A DNA stretch of 64,000 bases from Symbiodinium natans (lineage: Eukaryota; Sar; Dinophyceae; Suessiales; Symbiodiniaceae), in NCBI GenBank assembly GCA_905221605.1, contig CAJNDS010001624.1:455501-519500 (forward strand), written 5' to 3'. The position numbers and the translations under genes are program-made. The notes beneath the pieces are model-generated. The model did no database searches. It was not told where the DNA came from and saw nothing but the letters and a program-made list of their open reading frames with translations. Of this stretch, positions 48,361 to 58,450 are shown piece by piece (position 1 is the first letter of the stretch; every line of letters begins with the position of its first letter).

Positions 48361-49059
48361 TCAGGGTTTACGCAACCACTCCAAAGAGTACTTCTTGCTC
48401 TTGGCATAGTACACTCTGCAGTCATCACCAACCTTGCCACCCTCAGCTGGCAACAAGCGAAAGTCCTGCACACGGACTTTGAAGTTGCAACTGCTGCTGA
48501 GTGTGGAGAGGAGCGACTCCTTCAAATCCCCGACAGTGCTGGAGGTGTTCACGACTCGCCATGCAGTCCAAGTGGCAGATATCCAGACTTGCACCTTGCG
48601 CATAGTAGGCATATAAACCAGCGGCATGTAAGTCGAGTAGGCATTGGTGTCGGCCTTGCAAAACACACTTCCATCGCTTAGCTGATACCTTACACCAGAA
48701 TATACGTGCCCATCTTCAGCTGCGGCGGAGGTGTCCGTCTCTTGCAGACGGAAATTTCGCAAGACAGCGTCCATTCGGCCCTGGCAAAATACCACCTGGA
48801 AGTCACTAGGGCCAATGCTTCGGCGAGGGGCCATGCTGCGGTTCCGCTTCAGTGCACCATCAAGCAGCAGCAGAGTGGCACTGAGGCTGCGCACCGAAGT
48901 CCAGCGCAGCCAAGCTGCACCTCTAGCACGGAAACCACGCCGCAGCGCCTGCGTAGCATCCCCGCCGGTGTACGACATGCCTGGAACTACAATACAGCGC
49001 ACCGTCCAAGCTGGCGCCACGGTTTCACTCAATAGCGCCTCTCGGGCCAAAGCTAGCAC
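48361..49059 (-). CDS. Unnamed gene, longest intact copy (232 aa open frame)
   Basis: Begins LALAREALLSETVAPAWTVR; contains GFRARGAAWLRWTSVRSLSA, GRMDAVLRNFRLQETDTSAA, EDGHVYSGVRYQLSDGSVFC and VQDFRLLPAEGGKVGDDCRV. No membrane segment. The frame leaves at the left through LEWLRKP into an intron-like sequence. Diverged copies lie at 48,100-48,300 and 35,127-36,153. No family recognised; start site uncertain. Confidence 0.5.
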   Translation of the reverse strand: MLALAREALLSETVAPAWTVRCIVVPGMSYTGGDATQALRRGFRARGAAWLRWTSVRSLSATLLLLDGALKRNRSMAPRRSIGPSDFQVVFCQGRMDAVLRNFRLQETDTSAAAEDGHVYSGVRYQLSDGSVFCKADTNAYSTYMPLVYMPTMRKVQVWISATWTAWRVVNTSSTVGDLKESLLSTLSSSCNFKVRVQDFRLLPAEGGKVGDDCRVYYAKSKKYSLEWLRKP

Positions 49060-49479
49060 GCACGCTTGTAAAGCAACGCATCATGAGGTGGCCAACACAG
49101 CAAAATGTCAAAGCATGAATTCAGTTCTACGCATGCGGCACACGCAGACAGTGCAGGATGCCTTCTCGTGTTTCTTGATGTTGTAACACCACCTACACGC
49201 AGCAACAGTGCAAACAACAGACATGCAGCACCCGAACGCTAGCACAGACACACAGTGCGGGATGCCTTCTCCCCTTCATTGATGTCGTCGCGCCCCAGGA
49301 CATCCAAATCGGACATCGCCCAAACATGTTACATTTGATCACTTCCCACAGAGAGACGAGTCTAAGCGCAGGACTGGTTGCCTCCCTCCAATCGACATCA
49401 CTGTTTTCCCGGTCCACTGCATGTTCCGTGCCCATGTTATTTGCGACGTTTTCGAAGCCCAAGAGGTCCGCACGTCCGG

Positions 49480-50160
49480 AATTCCGCTTCCATGCTATTT
49501 GCGAGGTCTTCAAGCATGTCCGGAATTCCGCTTCCATGCTATGCTATTTGCGGTGTTTTCAAGCGCCCAGTTGTCCGTTACCATGCTATTTGCGGTGTTT
49601 TCAAGCACCACGTGTCCGTTACCATGCTCTTTGCGGTGTTTTCGAGCGCCCAGATGTCCGTTACCAAATAGCGAGGTTTTCAAGCATGTCCGGAATTCCG
49701 CTTCCATGCTATTTGCGAGGTTTTCGCATGTCCGGAATTCCGCTTCCATGCTATTTGCGGTGTTTTCAAGCGCCCAGTTGTCCGTTACCATGCTATTTGC
49801 GGTGTTTTCAAGCGCCATATGTCCGTTACCATGCTCTTTGCGGTGTTTTCGAGCGCCCAGATGTCCGTTACCATGCTATTTGCGGTGTCTTCATGCGCCC
49901 AGATGTCCGTTACCATGCTATTTGCGGTGTTTTCATGCGCCCAGATGTCCGTTACCATGCTATTTGTGGTGTTTTCAGACGCCCAGCGTGTCCGCGGCGT
50001 ACTACGTCTGTACTACAAACAGTCGACAAGCATGTCCGGAATTCCGCTTCCATGCTATTTGCGAGGTTTTCGCATGTCCGGAATTCCGCTTCCATGCTAT
50101 TTGCGGTGTTTTCAAGCGCCCAGTTGTCCGTTACCATGCTATTTGCGGTCACGGAAGCTC
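49480..50160. repeat. 42-bp minisatellite
   Basis: Two subtypes of equal length alternate: ATGCTATTTGCGGTGTTTTC + AAGCGCCCAGTTGTCCGTTACC, and ATGCTATTTGCGAGGTTTTC + GCATGTCCGGAATTCCGCTTCC. About 15 units. Confidence 0.9.
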
Positions 50161-50239
50161 CGGGTGTCCGCGGCGTACTACGTTTGTACTACAAAAAGTC
50201 GACTTTGCAGCCACGGAAGTCCCCGGCGTACTATGTCTG

Positions 50240-50835
50240 TACTACAAGAGTCGAAAAACAAAAAACGCAAAAACACGACGGTTTTGGCACCGCGACCACG
50301 CGAAAACCCGCAGAGGGGTTACGTTTGTATGTCAGGAAACGCAAAAACACGACGGTTTTGGCACCGCGCCAACGCCGACACCCGCAGAGGGGTTACGTTT
50401 GTATGTCAAAAAACGCAAAAACACGATGGTTTTGGCACCGCGCCAACGCGGAAACCCGCAGAGGGTTGACGCGCGCGCGAAAAAAATGCAAAAAAACGAT
50501 GGTTTTAGCACCGCGACCCGGCGATTAGCTGCAGAGGGTTGTCCGCGCACCGACAAAAACGCAAAAAAACGACGGTTTTAGCACCGCGACCACGCCGAAA
50601 CCCGCAGAGGGTTGTCCGCGCACCGACAAAAACGCAAAAAAACGACGGTTTTAGCGCCGCGACCACGCCGAAACCCGCAGAGGGTTGTCCGCGGACACAA
50701 AGAAACGTAAAAAAACGATGGTTTTAGCGCCGCGACCACGCCGAAACCCGCAGAGGGTTGTCCGCGGACACAAAGAAACGTAAAAAAACGACGGTTTTAG
50801 CACCGCGACCACGCCGAAACCCGCAGAGGGTTGCA
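50240..50835. repeat. ~73-bp minisatellite
   Basis: About eight units around ACGACGGTTTTAGCACCGCG and AAACCCGCAGAGGGTTGTCC. Confidence 0.9.
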
Positions 50836-50959
50836 ATCCCGATTGGCGATGTCAACCCAGCCCGCCGCCTTAGAAAGAGTAATTTTAATTTAGAAATCTA
50901 GGACTGGGTACGAAGGTATAGAAAAAATACGTAAATCTTGAAGTTTGTGTTCACTTGTA

Positions 50960-51355
50960 TACTAAACTCTATGCAATTCACTCTATGCACTTCACTCTAT
51001 GCACTTAACTCTATGCACTTCACTCTATGCACTTCACTCTATGCACTTCACTCTATGCACTTCACTCTATGCACTTCACTCTATGCACTTCGCTCTATGC
51101 ACTTCACTCTATGCACTTCACTCTATGCACTTCACTCTATGCGCTTCACTCTGTGCACTTCACTCTGTGCACTTGCCTCTATGCACTTCACTCTATGCAC
51201 TTTGCTCTATGCGCTTCACTCTATGCACTTCGCTCTATGCACTTCACTCTATGCACTTCGCTCTATGCACTTCACTGCACTTCATGCACTTCACTCTATG
51301 CACTTCACTCTATGCACTTCACTCTATGCACTTCACTCTATGCACTTCAGTCTAT
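50960..51355. repeat. 14-bp satellite
   Basis: About 28 units of CACTCTATGCACTT with scattered substitutions (GTGCAC, GCGCTT) and one short interruption near 51,275. A related TATGCACTTGGA sequence occurs at 35,042-35,165. Confidence 0.95.
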
Positions 51356-51811
51356 GTTGTTGTGTCAGGGGGCTCCGCACGGAAGAACCCTTCGCGATGC
51401 TTTCGGGAAAAAAAAAGACCCTCATCGAGTCCCTGGCGACCATGTGGCTGCTGCAGCGAAACATCTGGCAGAGTCGTTTAGGTTCTCTCCGTCGTTCATG
51501 TAGCTTTTGGAGGGGCGTTTGGAGACACGATTTTTTTGCGTGGATGCAGCACACGCAATGGTTTCTCTCCAAGTGTCGGCAAACAAAGCACAATCGAAGT
51601 TGGTCTTCACCTCTTTTTTGCAGCTGGACCGTGCTGCCGGAGACCTCTGGAAAACTTGAAACCATTATGAGCCATGATGGCAAGAGGTGCTCGAATTTCA
51701 CTGCAGCTGCGATGCAAGCTCGGAACTGTAGGTTTAGGGTTTAGGGGTTAGGGTTTAGGGTTTAGGGTTTAGGGGGTAAGGCTTTACGGAAAATTGAACT
51801 CGGAAATTCAT
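51356..51811. other. No firm gene
   Basis: Contains a TTTAGGG patch (51,731-51,775). Plus and minus frames at 51,330-51,700 overlap, with no recognisable domain. Confidence 0.4.
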
Positions 51812-52345
51812 CTAAGGAATCGGTTCGATTGCCTGACCTATGGGATCCGTCGCCTTGGGCGATGAGCTGCGCAGTTCGCTGACTTCCTTCTCCACGTAGC
51901 AGTAGCCCTTTCGTTCCAGCCAAGCAACTTCGGCTTTCTGGGAATTACCAAGGCCTTCTGCTGCTTCCAGGAACTGCCGGTCTTCCTCCGGAAGCCAAGC
52001 CAAGAAGAGGCGATGTACCTCCCGAGCGAAGGGCGAAGAGGAATCGGGGCCTTGATTCTTCGACAAGTGTCCCAGGCCGGAGTCCAGGGCCTGCTGGTAG
52101 TCCATTGACTTCTCGAAGTCCGCTTTGCGGGCGAAGATCGCTTCGCGACGCATGTGCTCCTGCCCCGCTGTCAAGAAATCCTTGACTTTGCCTTTGCCCT
52201 TTTTGCCGTTGAAGAAGTAGACATCAAGAATGGCGCCCTTCTTAACGGCCAGCTCGATGTTAGCAATCCACTTGGACCACCATCTGCAGCCCCACGGCTT
52301 CTTTTCACCGTAGAGCGGTATGCACCAGCAGTCGCCATGCAAGTC
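51812..52345 (-). CDS. Membrane protein gene, exon 2 (C-terminal, 177 aa)
   Basis: Begins DLHGDCWCIPLYGEKKPW in phase 0 directly after the AG of ATATGACAG. It is hydrophilic: KGKGKVKDFLTAGQEHMRRE, HRLFLAWLPEEDRQFLEAAE, and VEKEVSELRSSSPKATDP near the stop. Joined to exon 1 it gives PSLQ-DLHGD. No domain recognised; probably the cytoplasmic tail of the protein encoded with 52844-54340. Confidence 0.65.
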   Translation of the reverse strand, partial: DLHGDCWCIPLYGEKKPWGCRWWSKWIANIELAVKKGAILDVYFFNGKKGKGKVKDFLTAGQEHMRREAIFARKADFEKSMDYQQALDSGLGHLSKNQGPDSSSPFAREVHRLFLAWLPEEDRQFLEAAEGLGNSQKAEVAWLERKGYCYVEKEVSELRSSSPKATDPIGQAIEPIP

Positions 52346-52843
52346 CTGTCATATATAAATACACATGTAGCAAGAATAGCAATCATAACAGCAAGAATAA
52401 TAATATTTCCACACCCTCGGTGTGGGGTTGTTAGAATTTAAACTCTTCTCCTCGCCCGGTCTACTCCTCGCTCAACCCAGGGTGCCCAACCCCAGAGTGT
52501 CCGTGGAGTGCCCATGGGCCTGCGGTGCCCAATCCCAGACTGTCCCTTGCGTGCCCAACCCCAAGTGTTCCTGCAGTGCCGAACCCTGGAGTGTCGAAAT
52601 CAGGAGTGCCCAATTTCAGAGTCTCCCGAGTCTCCCTGGAGTGCCCAACCCCAGAGTCTCCCTAGAGTGCTCAACCCATTCTCCCTGATTGCCCAACTTC
52701 AGAGTCTCTCCTGGAGTGCCAGAGTCTTGCTGGAGTGCCCAATTTCAGAGTCTCTCGAGAGTCTCCCTGGAGTGCCCAACCCCAGAGTATCTACCCAGAG
52801 AGGGTGGGGCTGTTTGAAGTAACGCAATTTTTAAGAATAAGTC
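52346..52843 (-). other. 498-bp intron, GA-AG type
   Basis: On the minus strand TTACAG|GACTTATTC ... ATGACAG|GACTTGCAT: the same octamer CAGGACTT stands at both ends, with GA as donor and AG as acceptor and the frame kept. It contains ~12 degenerate copies of CCCAACCCCAGAGTCTCCCT and no CCCTAAA array. Confidence 0.6.
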
Positions 52844-54340
52844 CTGTAAGCTGGGCTTCGAAGGAATGGGATCGTGCAACCCGAAGTGTTTGGAGCCTTC
52901 GGGCAGAAACACGACCGCCGCACTGATGTCGTTTTGGCGACTGCCCTCCACCAGAGCATCCCATGCGGAGGCATACTTGCCGGGCCAGGAACATACCGTC
53001 TCCCGGTTTGGGATAACGTTTCCTTCAAAAACGATGGTGTGCTGGTGGGTGGTGTACACAGCCGCATCCACTGAGCGCTTGGGGGGCTGCAACAAGAATG
53101 CCGTGAGGTTTTTCCCACAGGGCTGAACCAAAGTCTCGAATAGGTCTCCTTCCGACCCGAAATATGCGCAAACTGCCATGAGCGTCGGAATCACAAGGAT
53201 GAAGGCGGACAACCAATAGATTTTTTCGGGGCTGACCTCGTCCTTTTTGCCGCTGGCCCCAGTCCAGAGGGCGGCCACTGTCATGGCAATGGCGCAGCCG
53301 AAGCCGACTAAACCGGTGCAACAAGTGAGGAGAAGAGGAATCAGAATCTTGCAGTGGTGCCAGGATGGCTTCGTGAACAAGTCGAGCAGTCCGTCCAGCG
53401 CAGCAGCGTTAGGATCACGCAGCCTGAAACTCCGGAGCTCAGGCTGCGTGGCCTGGATTGCACTTTCCATCTCGGCAGTTTGGTGTCTGTCGGCTTCTCC
53501 TGAGGCGGCACAGATTCCAACAAGTGCGAGCCAGGCACAGAGCCACAGCACCATGAACGACGTTGACAGGCCAGCACCGAGCCACTCGTTCTCCATCAAC
53601 AAGAACTTCACTGTGCAAAAGATCATTGCGCCGAGGACGACGACAACGAAGAGAGAGATCCAGAAATAAGCACATGCCTGTCGGCGAAGTGCGACCCGGT
53701 TGACTTCTGCATTCATTTGTTTGCTGATCTGCCATTGCCGTATCTTTTGCAAACGGGCTTCCTGTGCCGCTGCTTCTTCTTCCTTTCGGAAATGTTTCTC
53801 AGCTTCCGCACCGAAATCCTCAAAGTCACGCGACAGCTTTAACTGGGCCACGCATTCCCTCTTCCATCTCGCCCATAGAGCGTCCAGCGCTGTCTCAGCA
53901 TGTCGAATTGAGCAATGGCCAGCTTTCACTGCGTTGCACCATCCATAAACACAAGGGTCATCGCGCAGCCGCACCGAGACTGGAAGGCTTTCAGGCAACC
54001 CGAAGTCTAGCTCTGCTTTGGGGTAGATGACCTGCCACCCCCTCCCCTGCGCAAGCTGGACTTCCACCGCGCTTTCCAAGTCGTTGCAAAGGGTGCAAGT
54101 CTTCGGCTCATAGGGAAAGAGTTCGAGAGCATGTGCTGCCGGGCTTTCCTGAGCAATCTTCTCGCCCAGAATGTCAACATGGAACTCTTCTTGAGGACCA
54201 TCGGTTGGGTCCCCAGGGCAACTCTCACAAAGAGCGAGCATGGTCTCCTGCTTCTCAAAAGGCTCCGGCACGGTTAGGCAAAGGTCTGGTCGAATTACGC
54301 CATGGAGCAGAAAAACTCTGAAAATCGTGAAGGTGTGCAC
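52844..54340 (-). CDS. Membrane protein gene, exon 1 (499 codons)
   Basis: N-terminal part hydrophilic with Cys pairs (LALCESCPGDP, KTCTLCNDLE, DPCVYGWCNAVKAGHC). Residues ~155-215 form an EEEAAAQEARLQKIRQWQ coiled-coil-like stretch. Four hydrophobic segments follow: YFWISLFVVVVLGAMIFCTV, FMVLWLCAWLALVGICAA, ILIPLLLTCCTGLVGFGCAI and WLSAFILVIPTLMAVCAYFG. The C-terminal part is soluble (TIVFEGNVIPNRETVCSWPG, AAVVFLPEGSKHFGLHDPIP). I do not recognise the family. The open frame begins right after TAG|GTGCAC, so 54,340 may be a splice edge; the first Met within it is at ETMLALCES. Confidence 0.7.
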
Positions 54341-54536
54341 CTAGACCCTTGTCATTAGGGAAGGAGGACTGTGGGTGCTGATGACCCTAAACCCTAAACC
54401 CTAAACCCGAAACCCTAAACCCTAAAGCCTAAACCGACTTCGGAGGCCCAAAATGTCCAACGACTTGGCTCAGATGACTGGGCTGATCACCTCTACCCGG
54501 TCTTGGGCCCCAAGACTCCTGGCTGGTTTTTGGTGG

Positions 54537-54612
54537 GGAATGAGGGAACCAGGTCCCCTATAGAGAATCCCTTAAGGGGTATATATGGCGCCCTAATTCC
54601 TTCATTCCCCTA
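54537..54612. mobile_element. MITE family I copy
   Basis: GGGAATGAGGGAACCAGG ... CCTAATTCCTTCATTCCCC. Confidence 0.65.
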
Positions 54613-55002
54613 AACCCTAAACCCTAAACCCTAAACCGTAAACCCTAAACCCTAAACCCTAAACCCTAAACCTAAACCGCAGCTCAAGAACCAGGGGGAC
54701 TCACAGCTCCAAGTCCTACTACTCGAATTTATGGAGCCAACCGCCCCCGAAAGCAACATCATAGCATATCATAATAGCGTTTAGGGTTTAGGGTTTAGGG
54801 TTTAGGGTTTAGGGTCGGTGTCTCTAGTTCATCCTGCGGATAAATTGCTTACACTCGTGCTTACAGTCGCCAGGATATCGGGGGCGTGTGTGAATATACA
54901 CACGCATACCCAGAGATCGTGTATGCCCCTATTGAACTTGTGGGAACACATGCAGCAGATGAAACACCCCAAGCGTCCATGTAACCATGGACCTAAATAG
55001 CG
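54613..55002. repeat. CCCTAAA then TTTAGGG arrays with short spacer DNA
   Basis: CCCTAAA at 54,609-54,678 and TTTAGGG at 54,779-54,815. The island between (54,679-54,778) is exon-sized but shows no convincing frame. Confidence 0.6.
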
Positions 55003-55056
55003 TATACTTGGGCCTCAAAGAACCTCCTATATAAGGACTTTGGGGCCCAAGTATAC
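55003..55056. repeat. Short palindrome
   Basis: TATACTTGGGCCTCAAAG ... CTTTGGGGCCCAAGTATA, ~18-bp arms around CCTCCTATATAAGG; MITE-like. Confidence 0.75.
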
Positions 55057-55577
55057 CATCATAAGGTACATTGGATCCTCAGAAGCATGCATGAAGATGC
55101 CTGCTTTCCGTTCGCATCGAACCTGGGATTTCATTGCCTAGGCGCTGTGGCCAGGCAGCTTACTTGGAACAGCTGCTAAGGCAAGTCCCATATTAAGTTT
55201 TGACTGAGCCTTCGATTCATTTTCAGTCTGGAATCGCAGCCTACGATTCTTAGAACCTTGCAACACCCTGAACAATGTACCTAGATTCACCCATGTACAC
55301 TTACGAAAGGGAAGTTGTCTTAGCTATTCGGCTATGATTATCCTTCCTGTCGAGAATAATAACTCGGTAAACCCCAAAGCAAAACGCTCTACGCCCGCAG
55401 CCTCCATCAAATTGATTTGTGCCGACGATGCATCCTACAAGCGGGACGACAATGTGTTGTCGTCGCACACATCTCTTCATCCCGAAACCCCAAACCTTAA
55501 CCCTAACCCCTAACCCCATATTCACGGCTTGCCGCTTGGGATGGTTTGGGGTTCAGGGACCCACTACGAACTATCAG
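55057..55577. other. No firm gene
   Basis: Unique-looking DNA. Short open frames on both strands without recognisable domains. Confidence 0.4.
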
Positions 55578-55694
55578 AAGCTCTCTCGCACGCGCGCTCA
55601 GCGCGAGTACTGGATGGCCGCGCGACTTCCCGGCTCCATGATTGGCTTGATGAGGTCACTGATGACCTCGGCACACTTTCGGCTTCAAAGCAGG
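55578..55694 (+). CDS. Candidate internal exon, helix-like peptide
   Basis: Acceptor GAACTATCAG, donor CAGG|GTCCTG. After two leading bases the frame reads ALSHARSARVLDGRATSRLH then DWLDEVTDDLGTLSASKQ. Strong protein texture. No family recognised. Confidence 0.5.
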
Positions 55695-55759
55695 GTCCTG
55701 AAACGAACTCTATCTGGCTACATGTAGCCACAACCACAAGTACGCAGGAACATGGCCTA

Positions 55760-55790
55760 TGTGTATACATATATATATATATATATGTAC

Positions 55791-55824
<34 letters not shown>

Positions 55825-55825
55825 T
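55760..55825. repeat. (AT)n microsatellite
   Basis: Two AT runs separated by GTACATATG. Confidence 0.9.
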
Positions 55826-56069
55826 GCACCCTATGCTTTCTATCCGTGCAAACGTAGGTAAGCACTCCTTGCTGTGGAAGCTACTGGTCAGCATCATGTG
55901 TCGCATCCTGAACTGTCGACCTTCAAGGCCAATAAGCCCCACAAACTCTGAAGCGGTTTAGGGTTTAGGGGTTTAAGGGTTTAAGGGTTTAAGGGTTTAA
56001 GGGTTTAGGGTTTAGGGGTGGAAACACTGCCCTTTTGAAGTCGCAAACCCTGCCCTAAAACCCTAACAC

Positions 56070-56187
56070 TTGGGATGTTCCCACTTATACTAACAGTCCT
56101 GAATAGGGATTATTGTACCGCCCCCCCCCCCCCCCCCGTTTTGAATACTACTATTCAGGACTGTTAGTATAAGGGGGAACATCCCAA
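56070..56187. mobile_element. MITE family A copy
   Basis: Complete: TTGGGATGTTCCCACTTATAC ... GTATAAGGGGGAACATCCCAA with a C-run in the centre. Confidence 0.85.
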
Positions 56188-56226
56188 CCTGATACCCTTT
56201 TTACTTCAGGGCTACTGTGGTAGCTT

Positions 56227-56335
56227 GCCCCACCCTAAACCCTAAACCCTAAACCCTAAACCCTAAACCCTAAACCCTAAACCCTAAACCCTAAACCCTA
56301 AACCCTAAACCCTAAACCCTAAACCCTAAACGTAA
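56227..56335 (-). repeat. CCCTAAA array
   Basis: Fifteen or so perfect units. Confidence 0.95.
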
Positions 56336-56339
56336 ACCC

Positions 56340-56450
56340 CTGCCCAAATCCCAAATGCTGCCGAGGCTCCTGTTGGTGCTCAGGGTGTGCCGCGTAGGCC
56401 TTCACATCTTGGGGGGGGGGGGGGGGGGCAGCGTTCGAGGTACTATGGGG
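56340..56450. other. Ambiguous exon island
   Basis: Open on both strands: plus MLPRLLLVLRVCRVGLH (signal-like), minus KAYAAHPEHQQEPRQHLGFG. Ends in a G-run. Confidence 0.3.
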
Positions 56451-56636
56451 ATACTGAACAGTGTAGCGTTTAGGGTTTGGGAACACTTTTGGCGGGGTTT
56501 AGGGATTCGGGTTGAGGATGAACGCACTTTGGGATAGTCTTGGGTGACTTGGTTTAGGGTTTTTCATCGCTCATGCTCGGACAAGCCAGGCGGTAGGCGC
56601 GATATTGCCGTTTGGGATTGTGGGTTTGGGGTCTAC

Positions 56637-56766
56637 CAAGGAGGGGCCCCCTTACTACACTAACTATAGTTAAGGGACTTAACACCTACTTTAAAAACCT
56701 TATCGCCCAATTTATAGATCCGTGCAACTCTACTTATGATTAGGTGGGGGGGGGGGGCCCTCCCTG
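56637..56766. mobile_element. MITE family B copy
   Basis: CAAGGAGGGGCCCCCTTACT ... GGGGGGCCCTCCCTG|TA. Confidence 0.8.
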
Positions 56767-57555
56767 TAGGGTCTAGGAGTTTGGGGTGAGAGGTTTAGGG
56801 CTTCTTGTTCTTGGAAGTTCGTTGTGGGCATATAGGGTCGGTGACTGTGTTGGTGTTTGGGACGCTTTCGGGATGGAGTACAAGGGCGTTTTTTTGCACC
56901 CAAGACTTCTACAAGGAAGATGCAAAAACCGAGACCCCAACAGGGCCCATGATTCAGCAAAACCCTAAAACCTGAACCCCGGATCAACCACCCCAATGTA
57001 GGGGTGCATGAGGAACTCTTCAACAACCCTAAACAGCAGAACAACAACCCCCCCGCCCCCACCCCAGTTGGGCTTGCATAAGGAACTCTTCAATTGAGAG
57101 GAAAATCCTTCAAGCCTAAACCCTGCCTTGGGGACCAAAGGAACCCTAAAACTGAAGTCCTATACCCTTTACTACTATATTTCCTGTTTTGGTATAAGAA
57201 CCAAACCCCTTTTATGGTTCATTTCGTCCCGAAGCTGCCTCATAGTCCTCCGCCGAAGCAAAGTCGGCGTACCACCTCTGCTTTAGATGAAGTTTGAAGG
57301 GAGGGTTACAGGGTGTTAGGATATTAGGGTTTTCGGGTTTTCGGGTTGAGGGCTAAGGGTTCGGGGGCGGGGGGGAGGAGGTTAAGGGAGGGGTCCCCAG
57401 GAAGACGTTGTCTCCACACTGCACTTCTACGTAGAACCGCAACAAGGGAAGAATGGTTTGCCTGAAGCCTCTATGCTTGGGTCCTGCGGTGCTGTGCTCT
57501 ACCTATCAACCTGACCTGGGTGTCTTGTTCTGCCAAAAATTGCAGACAGACCCTT
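56767..57555. other. No firm gene
   Basis: Mixed unique DNA with worn CCCTAAA and TTTCGGG patches. Confidence 0.4.
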
Positions 57556-57778
57556 CAAGGGAGGGCCCCCTTGAAACAAGTAGAGTTATGAGGCCCCTAA
57601 ATTGGGTTATAAGGATCCTGATTGGAAGTTCCTTAACTTTTGATAGTTGGGGTGTTCCCCCTTATACTAACAGTGCTTAATGTGGATTATGATAGGGGGT
57701 ACTATAATCCCGATTAAGGACTGTTAGTATAGGGGGGAACATCCCAAATAGTTAGTATAGTAAGGGGGCCCCTCCTTG
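57556..57778. mobile_element. MITE family B interrupted by family A
   Basis: CAAGGGAGGGCCCCCTTG ... AGGGGGCCCCTCCTTG with a complete family A element at 57,647-57,747. Confidence 0.85.
57647..57747. mobile_element. MITE family A nested in family B
   Basis: TTGGGGTGTTCCCCCTTATAC ... TATAGGGGGGAACATCCCAA, flanked by ATAG on both sides, giving a 4-bp target duplication. Confidence 0.85.
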
Positions 57779-57781
57779 TTC

Positions 57782-57876
57782 AGATACCTTCACACGGCTG
57801 TGCGGAGAGGAGTGCGTCATTGTCTGTGTAGCACAGCTCGGCCATGCGTGCACCACCCACAGAGAAGCCAATACCC
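57782..57876. CDS. Candidate exon, strand uncertain
   Basis: Plus reading: acceptor TTGTTCAG after the MITE, donor CCGG|GTTTAGGG, frame with RLCGEECVIVCVAQLGHACT. Minus reading: GIGFSVGGARMAELCYTDND and LLSAQPCE ending at a GTATCT donor; GFSVGG resembles an alpha/beta-hydrolase nucleophile elbow, but no AG acceptor is present on that strand. Confidence 0.4.
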
Positions 57877-58105
57877 GGGTTTAGGGTTTAGGGTTCAGGG
57901 GTTTGGGCCTAGGGTTGTGTCAGCTCAATTAAGACACTCTAAATCTGCATGACTAAACGGCCCCTTAATCGTCAACCTATAATCTGCGAAGCTCTAAGCG
58001 CTGAACCAACCAACCCTCGATCTGAAACCCCAAAACGCCACCGCCAAGTTGCGTGCAGCTCCTGTTCTTGCCGGCCGGGTGAGTCTGCCTCAGCACGCGA
58101 AAGTC

Positions 58106-58212
58106 TTGGGATGTTCCCTCTTCTGCTACCAGTCCTTAATAGGGATTCTAAAAGGGGGGGGGGGTACTATAGTCGCTACGAAGGGCTGTTCGTATAAGGA
58201 GGAACATCTCAA
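58106..58212. mobile_element. MITE family A copy
   Basis: TTGGGATGTTCCCTCTTCTG ... TATAAGGAGGAACATCTCAA. Confidence 0.8.
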
Positions 58213-58357
58213 GCTATGTCGAAGAGGGAAACAAATACCAACAAGTTCTGCTATACTTTTGGTAAGGTTCGGAACCCAGAAGCACAAAGGTTAAACAACA
58301 AAGAAGAGCTACTGGCCGACCAACCCAGGACTCCCCAAACCCCGCAAAGCTCGAAGC

Positions 58358-58450
58358 TTGGGATGTTCCCCCCCCCCTAACAGTCCTTAACAGAGACTAT
58401 AATAGGGGGTGCTGCAACCCCTATTAAGGACTGTTGGTACCAGGCCCCAA
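58358..58450. mobile_element. MITE family A copy, right end worn
   Basis: TTGGGATGTTCCCCCCCCCC ... AAGGACTGTTGGTACCAGG. Confidence 0.7.

Noticed and set aside
50938..51744. Open frames of 158-268 codons made of LCTSLYALHSMHF repeats
   Set aside because: All three plus frames are open because the 14-bp satellite has no stops; the repeat period is not a multiple of three and the same peptide cycles through all frames.
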